DNA of 21,081 nucleotides from CAZXPG01 sp964643145 (GTDB lineage: Bacteria; Pseudomonadota; Alphaproteobacteria; Rickettsiales; Arcanibacteraceae). How positions within the stretch are numbered: position 1 is the first letter of the stretch; each line of letters begins with the position of its first letter. Where the stretch lies: NCBI GenBank assembly GCA_964643145.1, contig CAZXPG010000035.1, forward strand, positions 1-21,081. Direction: 5' to 3'. The translations under genes and the position numbers were made by a program. Of this stretch, positions 8,033-16,327 are shown one piece after another. The notes below the pieces were generated by a model. The model ran no database searches. It was not told the origin of the DNA and saw only the letters and a program-made list of their open reading frames with translations.

Positions 8033-8104
8033 TTAGTGGCTAGAGTTTAGAGTTTAGTGGCGGATCCTTGCTACTAAACTCTAACCACTAAACTCTATAC
8101 TCTA
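8033..8104 (+). repeat. Multi-register palindromic tract between rpoB and rpoC
   Basis: This spacer is built from repeats of TAGAGTTTAG/TTTAGTGG and their complements around a GGATCC core at 8062-8067. At least three foldings are possible. 8033-8050 pairs with 8074-8091 with one mismatch. 8041-8060 pairs with 8085-8104 with one mismatch. 8047-8060 pairs with 8071-8084 with one G-T pair, and can be extended outward by 8033-8039 with 8085-8091. No T-run follows. It resembles a dispersed intergenic palindromic repeat, but only one copy is in the window. Confidence 0.75.
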
Positions 8105-8121
8105 AAATGGAGAGATCAAAA

Positions 8122-11100
8122 ATGAATGAATTAGTGAATTTCTTTGGGCAAGTAGGTGGCGTACAGCAGTTTGATGAAATCAAAATCATGATTGCCAGCC
8201 CGGAGAAAATCCGCTCCTGGTCTTATGGGGAAGTAAAGAAACCTGAAACCATTAACTACCGCACCTTCAAGCCAGAGCGGGATGGGTTATTTTGTGCCCG
8301 TATTTTTGGCCCAGTGAAAGATTACGAATGTTTGTGCGGAAAGTATAAGCGCATGAAATATCGCGGAATTATCTGCGAGAAATGCGGTGTGGAAGTCACC
8401 ACTTCTAAAGTACGTCGTGAGCGTATGGGGCATATTGAACTGGCAGCACCGGTGGCTCATATTTGGTTCTTGAAATCCCTGCCATCCCGTATCAGTATTT
8501 TGCTCGATATGGCACTAAAAGATCTGGAGCGTATCCTCTATTTTGAAGCCTATGGGGTGGTTGATCCTGGTGTTTCCCCTTTCACGTACGGTGAGCTCTT
8601 AACCGAAGAACAATATCTTCGTGCTCAGGATGAATATGGCGAAGATAGTTTTACGGCCTTAATTGGGGCGGAAGCTGTGCATTATATGCTCTCACACTTA
8701 GATTTAGAAGGTGAGAAAGTTACCCTGCGTACAGAACTTGCAGAAACTACCTCGGAAGCCAAGCGGAAGAAGCTGGTGAAACGGCTGAAGCTGGTGGAAG
8801 ATTTTATTGATTCTGGCAATAAACCGGAATGGATGGTGATGCAGGTGATTCCGGTCATTCCACCGGAAATTCGCCCGTTGGTGATGCTGGATGGTGGCCG
8901 GTTTGCTACCTCTGACCTGAACGAACTGTATCGCCGTGTGATTAACCGCAATAACCGCCTAAAAAGGTTGCTTGAACTGCGTGCGCCAGATATTATTATC
9001 CGTAATGAAAAGCGTATGTTGCAGGAAGCCGTAGATGCGCTGTTTGATAATGGTCGCCGTGGTCGTGTGGTGAAGAATGCCAATAAACGGCCGTTTAAAT
9101 CCTTGAGCGATATGTTAAAGGGCAAGCAAGGCCGTTTCCGTCAAAACCTGCTCGGGAAACGAGTGGATTATTCTGGCCGCTCGGTGATCGTGGTAGGGCC
9201 GGAATTAAAACTGCACCAGTGCGGGTTGCCCAAAAAAATGGCACTGGAACTGTTCAAGCCGTTTATTTATTCTAAGCTAGAACTCTATGGCATTTCGACC
9301 ACTATTAAAACCGCCAAGCGGATGGTGGAAAGTGAACGCCCGGAAGTGTGGGATATTCTGGAAGAAGTGATCCGTGAACATCCGGTGATGTTGAACCGTG
9401 CGCCAACCCTGCACCGTTTGGGGATCCAGGCGTTCGAGCCAGTACTGATTGAAGGGAAAGCAATCCAACTGCATCCGCTGGTGTGTGCGGCATTTAACGC
9501 CGACTTTGACGGTGACCAGATGGCGGTACATGTGCCATTGTCGCTGGAAGCGCAGTTAGAGGCGCGTGTGCTGATGATGTCTACTAATAATATCCTCAGC
9601 CCATCGAACGGTAAGCCAATTATTGTGCCATCGCAAGATATTGTGCTTGGCTTGTATTATATGACGCTACAACTGGATAACGAGCCTGGTGAAGGCATGG
9701 TGTTTGGTGATGTAAACGAGCTGCGCCATGCATTGCATGTGAAGGCAGTGACCTTGCATAGCAAAGTGAAGTGTCGTCGTACCGTTGTGGGTGTGGGTGG
9801 CGAGGAAAAAGTGCAGGTGGTAGAATCAACTCCTGGCCGTATCCTGCTTTCCGAATTATTGCCTAAAGATAAAAATATGGGCTTTGAATTGGTCAACAAA
9901 CTGATGACCAAGCGTGAAATCAGCAACCTGATTGATGTGGTTTATCGCCATTGTGGCCAGAAACAGACGGTAATTTTTGCTGACAGAATGATGGAACTGG
10001 GTTTTGCCAATGCCTGCCGTGCCGGTATTTCTTTTGGTAAGGATGATATGGTGGTGCCAGATAGTAAATGGAACCATATTAACCATACCCAGGATGAGGT
10101 GAAGCAATATGAACGCCAATATGCCGATGGTTTGATTACCCTGGGTGAGAAATATAACAAGATCGTGGATGCCTGGTCACAATGTACCGACCGCGTCGCC
10201 GATGATATGATGAAAGATATTTCTACGGGCATGAAGGGTGCAGATGCTGCTGCTATGAGCAACCAACAGCGTATCAACTCTATTTATATGATGGCGCATT
10301 CTGGGGCGCGTGGTTCTGCCGCCCAGATTAAACAGCTGGCTGGTATGCGCGGGTTAATGGCTAAACCATCGGGTGAAATCATTGAAACGCCGATTATTGC
10401 GAACTTTAAAGAAGGGCTGACGGTGTTGGAATATTTTAATTCCACCCATGGGGCGCGTAAAGGCCTTGCCGATACGGCCTTGAAGACAGCGAACTCTGGT
10501 TATTTGACCCGTCGTTTGGTGGATGTGGCACAGGATTGTATTGTGGTTGAAAAAGACTGCGGTACAACCAATGGCATTGTCGCCAAGGCCGTCATTGATG
10601 GCGGTGAAGTTGTCATTCCGCTCTCTGAGGCCATTCTTGGCCGTACCTCGGCGATCGATGTCCACCATCCTGTATCCGGTGAGGTGATTGTTCAGGGAGG
10701 TGAAATTATCAGTGAGGATATTGTTGAGAAAATTGATGCCGCTGGGCTTGAATCTATCCGTGTCCGTTCCGTGTTGACCTGTGAATTACAAACGGGTGTA
10801 TGCGGCTGTTGTTATGGCCGTGACTTGGCAACAGGTGAACTGGTGGGTGTTGGTGAGGCGATTGGCGTTATCGCTGCGCAATCTATCGGAGAGCCGGGCA
10901 CACAGCTTACCATGCGTACGTTCCATATTGGTGGTGCAGCGCAAAAAGGAGCAGAAGTCTCAAGCATTGAAGCGTCGCATGATGCGAAGGTGCTGCTGGT
11001 AAACCGCAATATCGTTATTGATAGCCAGGGGCGCAAAGTGGTAATGAGCCGTACCTGCGAACTGGTATTGGTGGATGCAAAAGGTCATGAAAAAGCCCGC

Positions 11101-12336
11101 CATAAAGTGCCGTATGGTGCTAAATTGCTGGTGGATGAAGGGGATGTGGTGACAAAAGGCCAGAAGCTGGCGGATTGGGATCCTTATACGATTCCAATTA
11201 TTACCGAGCGTTCTGGCGTGGCGGCCTATCGTGATTTGCTTGAGAATGTGTCTATCCGTGAAGTATTGGATGAAGCAACCGGTATCTCAAACAAGGTGAT
11301 CATTGATTGGAAACAGCAAAGCCGTGGTGCTGATTTGCGTCCGCGTATTGCCCTGCTTGATGATGTAGGTGAATTGCTGGTGCTGGCCAATGGCTTGGAA
11401 GCACGTTACTTCCTGCCGATCAATGCGATCTTGAATATTGAGGATGGTGCGCGTGTCCATGCCGGAGATGTGATTGCGCGTATCCCAAGGGAGTCAACCA
11501 AAACACGTGATATTACTGGAGGTTTGCCGCGTGTAGCCGAATTGTTTGAGGCGCGTAAACCAAAAGACCACTCTATTATTACGGAATTAGAAGGTACCGT
11601 GGAGTTTGGCAAAGACTATAAATCCAAACGCCGTATTATCATTAAGCCTGCGGATGCGTCACTGGAGCCGATTGAATATATGGTGCCAAAGGGTAAACAT
11701 ATTTCGGTGAATGAAGGCGATTATGTATATCGTGGTGATTTATTGATGGATGGTAACCCCGTACCGCATGATATTCTTAAAGTAATGGGAATTGAGGCAC
11801 TGGCGCGTTACATGGTGTCAGAAATCCAGCAAGTATATCGTCTGCAAGGTGTGAAGATTGATGATAAGCATATCGAAGTGATCGTCCGTCAGATGTTACA
11901 GAAGGTAGAAATTGAGGATGCAGGGGAAACCACCTTCCTTGTGGGTGAACAGGTAGACCGCGATGAGTTTAATGAAGTGAACCGCAAAGCCCAGGAGCAA
12001 GGCTATCAGACGGCAACAGCGATTCCAGTGCTGCAAGGTATCACTAAGGCATCGCTACAAACACGCTCCTTTATTTCAGCAGCGTCCTTCCAGGAAACAA
12101 CTCGCGTGTTGACTGAGGCTGCTGTGGCGGGAAAAACCGATAAGCTGGTTGGCTTGAAAGAAAACGTGATTGTAGGCCGCCTGATTCCTGCTGGTACCGG
12201 CTTCTATATGAACGAGGTGAAGAAGAAAGCCTTATCCAGGGATCGTCAGTCATTGGATAGTGAAGTCAATGCTAGTGAAGTGGTGTTGTCTGAGGTGCAT
12301 GAGGATGAAACCATCTCTCACGCCAATGCAGGCTAG
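8122..12336 (+). CDS. rpoC: DNA-directed RNA polymerase subunit beta'
   Basis: 1404 residues. Beta' carries the catalytic magnesium site and the clamp. I chose the ATG at 8122 (MNELVNFFGQ), the family's usual N-terminus, with GGAGAG at 8109-8114. An in-frame ATG at 8107 would add MERSK and overlap this site. The first zinc site has C70, C72, C85 and C88. The catalytic loop NADFDGDQM has D461, D463 and D465. The second zinc site has C813, C887, C894 and C897. These positions match E. coli almost one for one. The bridge and trigger region IGVIAAQSIGEPGTQLTMRTFHIGG is intact. It follows rpoB after a palindromic tract and ends in a strong terminator. The rpsL-rpsG-fusA genes that often follow are absent. 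Confidence 0.98.
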   Translation: MNELVNFFGQVGGVQQFDEIKIMIASPEKIRSWSYGEVKKPETINYRTFKPERDGLFCARIFGPVKDYECLCGKYKRMKYRGIICEKCGVEVTTSKVRRERMGHIELAAPVAHIWFLKSLPSRISILLDMALKDLERILYFEAYGVVDPGVSPFTYGELLTEEQYLRAQDEYGEDSFTALIGAEAVHYMLSHLDLEGEKVTLRTELAETTSEAKRKKLVKRLKLVEDFIDSGNKPEWMVMQVIPVIPPEIRPLVMLDGGRFATSDLNELYRRVINRNNRLKRLLELRAPDIIIRNEKRMLQEAVDALFDNGRRGRVVKNANKRPFKSLSDMLKGKQGRFRQNLLGKRVDYSGRSVIVVGPELKLHQCGLPKKMALELFKPFIYSKLELYGISTTIKTAKRMVESERPEVWDILEEVIREHPVMLNRAPTLHRLGIQAFEPVLIEGKAIQLHPLVCAAFNADFDGDQMAVHVPLSLEAQLEARVLMMSTNNILSPSNGKPIIVPSQDIVLGLYYMTLQLDNEPGEGMVFGDVNELRHALHVKAVTLHSKVKCRRTVVGVGGEEKVQVVESTPGRILLSELLPKDKNMGFELVNKLMTKREISNLIDVVYRHCGQKQTVIFADRMMELGFANACRAGISFGKDDMVVPDSKWNHINHTQDEVKQYERQYADGLITLGEKYNKIVDAWSQCTDRVADDMMKDISTGMKGADAAAMSNQQRINSIYMMAHSGARGSAAQIKQLAGMRGLMAKPSGEIIETPIIANFKEGLTVLEYFNSTHGARKGLADTALKTANSGYLTRRLVDVAQDCIVVEKDCGTTNGIVAKAVIDGGEVVIPLSEAILGRTSAIDVHHPVSGEVIVQGGEIISEDIVEKIDAAGLESIRVRSVLTCELQTGVCGCCYGRDLATGELVGVGEAIGVIAAQSIGEPGTQLTMRTFHIGGAAQKGAEVSSIEASHDAKVLLVNRNIVIDSQGRKVVMSRTCELVLVDAKGHEKARHKVPYGAKLLVDEGDVVTKGQKLADWDPYTIPIITERSGVAAYRDLLENVSIREVLDEATGISNKVIIDWKQQSRGADLRPRIALLDDVGELLVLANGLEARYFLPINAILNIEDGARVHAGDVIARIPRESTKTRDITGGLPRVAELFEARKPKDHSIITELEGTVEFGKDYKSKRRIIIKPADASLEPIEYMVPKGKHISVNEGDYVYRGDLLMDGNPVPHDILKVMGIEALARYMVSEIQQVYRLQGVKIDDKHIEVIVRQMLQKVEIEDAGETTFLVGEQVDRDEFNEVNRKAQEQGYQTATAIPVLQGITKASLQTRSFISAASFQETTRVLTEAAVAGKTDKLVGLKENVIVGRLIPAGTGFYMNEVKKKALSRDRQSLDSEVNASEVVLSEVHEDETISHANAG

Positions 12337-12359
12337 CCGTAACCACAATCGTTAAGCAG

Positions 12360-12395
12360 AAAAACCTCCCCATTGAAAAATGGGGAGGTTTTTTT
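12360..12395 (+). terminator. Intrinsic terminator of rpoBC
   Basis: AAAACCTCCCCATT pairs with AATGGGGAGGTTTT around a GAAA tetraloop, and the 3' arm runs into a T-tract ending at 12395. It begins 24 bases after the rpoC stop. The stem, loop and tail are all of canonical form. Confidence 0.95.
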
Positions 12396-12436
12396 GTGGT
12401 ATGGGCACCTCTAAAAACCCATTGTTGAAGATAAGA

Positions 12437-12481
12437 TAACCTCAGTTTTGGATAAGCAAAGCTTATCCAAAACTGAGGTTA
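12437..12481. repeat. Palindromic repeat, copy 1
   Basis: Perfect 21-base arms, TAACCTCAG...GGATAAGC and GCTTATCC...CTGAGGTTA, surround a three-base AAA loop. The 45-base core is identical to the copy at 19295-19339. Partial identity also continues outside the core: GATAAnA on the left and AnATAnA on the right, where n differs. This copy lies between the rpoC terminator and the degP terminator, two converging transcripts. No T-run follows on either strand, so it is not itself a standard terminator. Confidence 0.93.
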
Positions 12482-12491
12482 AGATATAGGC

Positions 12492-12526
12492 AAAAAAATA
12501 CCCTTCCTGAAAAGGAAGGGTATTTT
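12492..12526 (-). terminator. Intrinsic terminator of the hflK-hflC-degP transcript
   Basis: Read on the minus strand, AAAATACCCTTCC and GGAAGGGTATTTT form a 13-base stem with a six-base loop, followed by a run of seven T residues (A-run at 12492-12498 on the plus strand). It begins 22 bases after the degP stop. It faces the rpoC terminator across the palindromic repeat. Confidence 0.92.
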
Positions 12527-12547
12527 CACAGCCAAGCATGAGGTTGG

Positions 12548-14026
12548 TTATTTCACTTCACTGCTAAGGGGCAAGGGGATAAAGCGCGTATCACCCTGAT
12601 GGTTCACTAGCAGCAGGACAAATTTCTTCTTTGCCGATTTAGCCGCTTCGATAATAGTCTGGGCAGTTTTGATATCGGCAACATTATCCTGGTTAATTGC
12701 AACCACTACATCACCAGGTTGTACGCCACGATCAGCAGCATCGCTTGGTTTTTTCACCCGTGTGACCAGTAGCCCCTTAACATCAGTTGCGACTCCATAC
12801 TTCATGCGCAGCTGTGAGTTAAGCGGAGCAACGGACATATCCAGTAATTCGCTGGCACTATCGGTGCTGTGGACAGTTTTAGGGGCTAGTCCTGCCTGCA
12901 ATGCCTCAACGGACTCAGTGAGTTCAACCAGGGTAACACGCGTCGTTTTCTTGATCCCCTTATGCAACAGCGTTACATTAACGGTTTTGCCAATGGGGGT
13001 ATCGGCAACAATCCGTGGCAGTTTACGCATAGCCAGAATATCTTTACCATCAAACCCGATGATAATATCCCCCACGGTAATGCCAGCTTTGTCGGCGGGG
13101 CTTCCAGGGGTGACATCCGCAACCAAGGCCCCATTTTTTTCTTTCTGGCCGAGGCTTTCGGCAATGTCCTCGCTGACATTCTGGATTTTGACGCCAAGCC
13201 AAGCCCGTCGAATACGGCCATGTTTGCGTAGTTCTTCAATAACAGGCCTGGCCATATCAGAAGGTGTAGCAAAGCCAATACCAATACTGCCGCCAGAAGG
13301 GGAATAAATAGCAGTATTAATACCAATAACTTCACCTTTGGCATTAAACATAGGGCCACCCGAATTGCCTTTATTAATAGAGGCGTCGGTCTGGATGAAA
13401 TCATCAAACGGGCCTGCATTAATATCACGTGCCCGTGCTGAGATAATGCCAGCGGTCACCGTGCCGCCTAGGCCGAAAGGATTGCCAATAGCAATAACCC
13501 ATTCGCCTACCCGTGCTTTATCGGAATCACCAAATTGTACGGCAGGTAGGGGCTTTTTGGCTTCCACTTTCAACAGTGCCAGATCGGTTTTGGCATCACG
13601 CCCAACCAGTTTAGCATCAAGTTGGGTATCGTCACTCAGTGTAACAGAAATTTCTTCAGCATTGCCCACCACATGGTTATTGGTCACAATATAGCCGGAA
13701 GAATCAATGATAAAACCCGATCCTAGTGAAATCATTTTCCGCCCATCACCTAACCCTTCATCGCCCTCTTTAGGAAGAGCGTCATAAAACTTCTCAAAAA
13801 AGTCCCTATATTCTTCTAAAGGTGATCCGGGGGGAATTTCAAGCAGGGGAGCATTTTGCTGGGAAGAACTGTTCGGTTTCTGCGTAGTGGAAATATTAAC
13901 CACGGAAGGCATCAGCTTCTCAACAATGTCAGCAAAATTTTCCGGTGGCTGTGCCACTGCCAGATTGAAAGGCAGTAGAACACTAAAAACAAGAATAATA
14001 GAGAAGATAAAAGAATGTTGTCGCAT
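12548..14026 (-). CDS. degP: DegP/Do-family periplasmic serine protease
   Basis: 492 residues. A signal peptide covers about residues 1-25 (hydrophobic core IILVFSVLLPF, AVA-Q cleavage site), so it acts in the periplasm. The trypsin-like domain has the full triad: H118 in TNNHVV, D148 in KTDLALL, S222 in GNSGGP. Two PDZ domains follow at about 275-367 and 397-488, the DegP/DegQ layout. This family degrades or refolds misfolded envelope proteins as cage-like oligomers. It lies downstream of hflC in the same direction, as in many alphaproteobacteria, with a hairpin between that may reduce its expression. AAGG lies before the ATG. Choosing DegP rather than DegQ or MucD is not possible from sequence alone. 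Confidence 0.95.
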   Translation of the reverse strand: MRQHSFIFSIILVFSVLLPFNLAVAQPPENFADIVEKLMPSVVNISTTQKPNSSSQQNAPLLEIPPGSPLEEYRDFFEKFYDALPKEGDEGLGDGRKMISLGSGFIIDSSGYIVTNNHVVGNAEEISVTLSDDTQLDAKLVGRDAKTDLALLKVEAKKPLPAVQFGDSDKARVGEWVIAIGNPFGLGGTVTAGIISARARDINAGPFDDFIQTDASINKGNSGGPMFNAKGEVIGINTAIYSPSGGSIGIGFATPSDMARPVIEELRKHGRIRRAWLGVKIQNVSEDIAESLGQKEKNGALVADVTPGSPADKAGITVGDIIIGFDGKDILAMRKLPRIVADTPIGKTVNVTLLHKGIKKTTRVTLVELTESVEALQAGLAPKTVHSTDSASELLDMSVAPLNSQLRMKYGVATDVKGLLVTRVKKPSDAADRGVQPGDVVVAINQDNVADIKTAQTIIEAAKSAKKKFVLLLVNHQGDTRFIPLPLSSEVK

Positions 14027-14065
14027 AAGTCATTACCTTATTTGCACCCGTTGTGGTAAAAATAA

Positions 14066-14117
14066 TTGATACTATCAGGGTCAGATGTAGGAAGCAGTCT
14101 AACCCTGATAGTATTGA
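14066..14117 (-). terminator. Hairpin between hflC and degP, possible partial terminator
   Basis: ATACTATCAGGGT (14069-14081) pairs perfectly with ACCCTGATAGTAT (14102-14114). Wobble and A-T pairs extend the stem to 16. The loop is about 20 bases. On the minus strand the stem is followed by ATTATTTTTAC, a loose T-rich tail. Its location suggests attenuation between hflC and degP or a stabilising 3' end for hflKC mRNA. Confidence 0.55.
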
Positions 14118-14140
14118 AAGGCAGCACTTTTCGGCACTGC

Positions 14141-15004
14141 CTATTGTGCATTCGGTGTATTAAAGAAATGCAGGAATGCACTATCTGGTGATAACACTAG
14201 CGTGGTGTCACCTTTTTTCAATGTAGTTTGGTAGGCTTGCAGAGAACGGTAAAAATCAAAAAACTCTGCATCCTGGTTAAAAGCATCAGCATAGACTTTG
14301 CTGGAGATACTATCGCCCTCACCACGGATAATTTGTGCTTGTGATTGCGCTTCGGCAAGTAGGATATTGGCCTCTTTATCGGCCCGTGACTTAATCCGTT
14401 GCGCTTCTTCAGCACCTTCAGCACGGAACTGCTTGGCCTCTTTTTCACGCTCGGTCTGCATACGGCGGTAAATAGCATCGCTATTCTCTTTAGGGAGATC
14501 GGCACGCATAATCCGCACATCCATGACATCAATACCAAAATCAGCCGCCTGGTTGCTGACAAGTTGCTGAATGTTGCGCATAATAGTGGCGCGTTCCCCC
14601 GTTAGCAACGTGGCAAGTGGCACTTCTCCTAACACCTGGCGCAAGGAAGAATCTAAGATGGAATTCAGTCGTGTGCGCACCCCAGCTTCGTCTCTCACGG
14701 TCTGGTAGAACTTCAACGGATCAGTAATACGGTATTTAGCAAAAGCCGTTACAATCAGCCGCTTTTGGTCTTTGGCAATCACTTCTTTTTCATCAGCACT
14801 CAGGTTGAGTACACGATTATCAAACCAGGTCACTTTCTGAATAAACGGAATTTTGAACTTCAAGCCAGGCTCTTTGACAACGCGCATCACTTCACCAAAT
14901 TGTAATACCAGAGCCTGTTGCCGCTGTTCCACTACAAACACCGAGGTTAGAAGCAGCACAATCGAGAGTCCAACTATAAAAATCATTAGGGATCGTAACA
15001 TCAT
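14141..15004 (-). CDS. hflC: HflC, SPFH/band-7 membrane protein
   Basis: 287 residues. An N-terminal membrane segment (about residues 5-24, LMIFIVGLSIVLLLTSVFVV) is followed by VEQRQQALVLQFGEV, the standard start of the SPFH domain, and then a long charged coiled-coil region (about 190-245, rich in Glu, Lys, Arg and Ala). HflC with HflK forms a cage in the inner membrane around the FtsH protease and modulates its activity. The gene starts seven bases after the hflK stop. Two consecutive ATG codons could start it, and AAAGGA inside the end of hflK is the likely, somewhat distant, ribosome-binding site. Translation is probably coupled to hflK. Confidence 0.95.
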   Translation of the reverse strand: MMLRSLMIFIVGLSIVLLLTSVFVVEQRQQALVLQFGEVMRVVKEPGLKFKIPFIQKVTWFDNRVLNLSADEKEVIAKDQKRLIVTAFAKYRITDPLKFYQTVRDEAGVRTRLNSILDSSLRQVLGEVPLATLLTGERATIMRNIQQLVSNQAADFGIDVMDVRIMRADLPKENSDAIYRRMQTEREKEAKQFRAEGAEEAQRIKSRADKEANILLAEAQSQAQIIRGEGDSISSKVYADAFNQDAEFFDFYRSLQAYQTTLKKGDTTLVLSPDSAFLHFFNTPNAQ

Positions 15005-15011
15005 TTTTCAG

Positions 15012-16130
15012 CTATTGTCCTTTCTTGGTGACGGCTGGCAAGGGAAGATAGGGCAACACCCCTTGCGCTCCTTTGCTGTTATCAATAATAATTTTATCCA
15101 TACCTTGCAGGATATCTTCCATAGTTTCAAGGTAAAGACGTTTTCTTGTCACATCTTTAGCCAGTTTATACTGGTTATAGATGGCTAAGAAGCGGTTAGC
15201 ATCCCCTTTCGAGCGGGTAATAACGGTTTGTTTATAGGCCTCGGCTTCCTGGATAAGCCGGGCAGCATTGCCGCGTGCCCGTGGGATAACATCATTCTGA
15301 TAGGCTTGTGCCTGATTGATTTCGCGTTCCTTATCGGCGCGAGCAGTCTGTACATCGCGGAATGCATCTACCACCTGGGAAGGTGGGTCTACCTTCAGCA
15401 TTTGCAGTCGCACAATTTCGACACCGGCCCCATAAGAATCAAGAATAGATTGTAGCAACGCCTTGGTCCGCTGCTCAATAGTAGAACGTCCTTCGGCGAG
15501 TGCAGCGGCAATTGCCGTGTTGCCAATAACCTCGCGCATGGCACTTTCCGCCGCACTTTTCACCGTATCTTTGGGTTGGTAGACATTAAAGAGATAATCT
15601 TTCAGATTATTGATTTTCCACTGTACTTCAAAGTTGATATCAACAATATTCTCGTCACCCGTTAACATCAGGCTTTCTTCGCCAATATTGCGCTGGGCAT
15701 TGCTGAGTTTATTAGCACTTAAATTAAAAGTGGAAGTCGAGCGGAAACCCACTTCTTCGCGTTCAATACGGGTGACTTTCTCAATAATTACACGCTCAAG
15801 TGGTGTGGGGAGGTGATAATTCAGCCCGGGTTCTGCAAGCCGACTAAATTGACCGAAGCGCAATATCAAGGCCTCTTCTTCCGGCTCAACCGTATAAAAG
15901 CCAGAGGCCAGCCAGACTAGCAAGGCAGCGAGGAGAATGAAGGGGATAAACCGATTGGCATTATCTTTACCATTTGAACCGCCTCCCAGCATATCCTTAA
16001 AACGCTGCTGGCTTTTATGCAATAAGTCGTCAATATCGCTGCCTCTGGGCGTAGGAGATTTCGGTTTCCAGGGAGATTGCCCCCAGGGGCCGTCATTGTG
16101 ATGGGTAGTAATAGCATCGCCTTGTGGCAT
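15012..16130 (-). CDS. hflK: HflK, SPFH/band-7 membrane protein
   Basis: 372 residues from ATG at 16130, with AAGG eight bases upstream. An in-frame TTG at 16148 would swallow that site, so I reject it. The cytoplasmic N-terminus is Gly/Pro/Trp-rich (NDGPWGQSPWKPK), typical of HflK. One membrane span follows at about residues 61-79 (FIPFILLAALLVWLASGFY). Then comes the SPFH domain beginning VEPEEEALILRFGQF, and a coiled coil around 270-320 containing AYQNDVIPRARG, a strongly conserved HflK motif. It partners with HflC to regulate FtsH-dependent membrane proteolysis. It is the first gene of hflK-hflC-degP, divergent from mrp. Confidence 0.96.
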   Translation of the reverse strand: MPQGDAITTHHNDGPWGQSPWKPKSPTPRGSDIDDLLHKSQQRFKDMLGGGSNGKDNANRFIPFILLAALLVWLASGFYTVEPEEEALILRFGQFSRLAEPGLNYHLPTPLERVIIEKVTRIEREEVGFRSTSTFNLSANKLSNAQRNIGEESLMLTGDENIVDINFEVQWKINNLKDYLFNVYQPKDTVKSAAESAMREVIGNTAIAAALAEGRSTIEQRTKALLQSILDSYGAGVEIVRLQMLKVDPPSQVVDAFRDVQTARADKEREINQAQAYQNDVIPRARGNAARLIQEAEAYKQTVITRSKGDANRFLAIYNQYKLAKDVTRKRLYLETMEDILQGMDKIIIDNSKGAQGVLPYLPLPAVTKKGQ

Positions 16131-16327
16131 TGTCTTACCTTTTTTCAATTAATTGCTGGCTACTAAATCTAAGTAGGCTATAGTAATAAGTCGTAGGAAA
16201 ACCAGGTTCTACTGAGGGTAAAAACATAAATAACCCCAGTTTTATTCCTAAAAATAAAGGAAAATTATAAGATCCTAGGTTCTTTCACGTTGGACTATAT
16301 AACTAAACACTATGAATTGGCAAGAAG
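16131..16327. promoter_or_regulatory. Divergent hflK-mrp promoter region
   Basis: The 197-base gap between divergently transcribed hflK and mrp must hold both promoters unless transcripts read in from outside. On the minus strand a perfect TATAAT is present (16269-16264), but 17 bases upstream I see only a poor -35. On the plus strand TATATAACT near 16295-16303 could be a -10, also without a clear -35. The mrp ribosome-binding site is weak (AAGAAG next to the ATG). I cannot assign a sigma factor. Confidence 0.3.

Noticed and set aside
8107..8121. Upstream in-frame ATG giving RpoC the extra residues MERSK
   Set aside because: The family starts MNEL, and the GGAGAG ribosome-binding site overlaps the upstream ATG and is correctly spaced for 8122.
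12360..12526. The palindrome at 12437-12481 as a third terminator between rpoC and degP
   Set aside because: It has no T-run on either strand, good terminators already flank it on both sides, and an identical copy lies elsewhere between co-directional genes.
12669..13307. Long plus-strand open frame (212 codons) inside degP
   Set aside because: It lies opposite a clear DegP gene with an intact catalytic domain and two PDZ domains. Its sequence is Ser/Thr/Pro-rich in the way typical of an antisense shadow.
16131..16148. TTG start of HflK at 16148, adding six residues
   Set aside because: The TTG lies upstream of the AAGG ribosome-binding site that serves the ATG at 16130, and HflK proteins do not need this extension.
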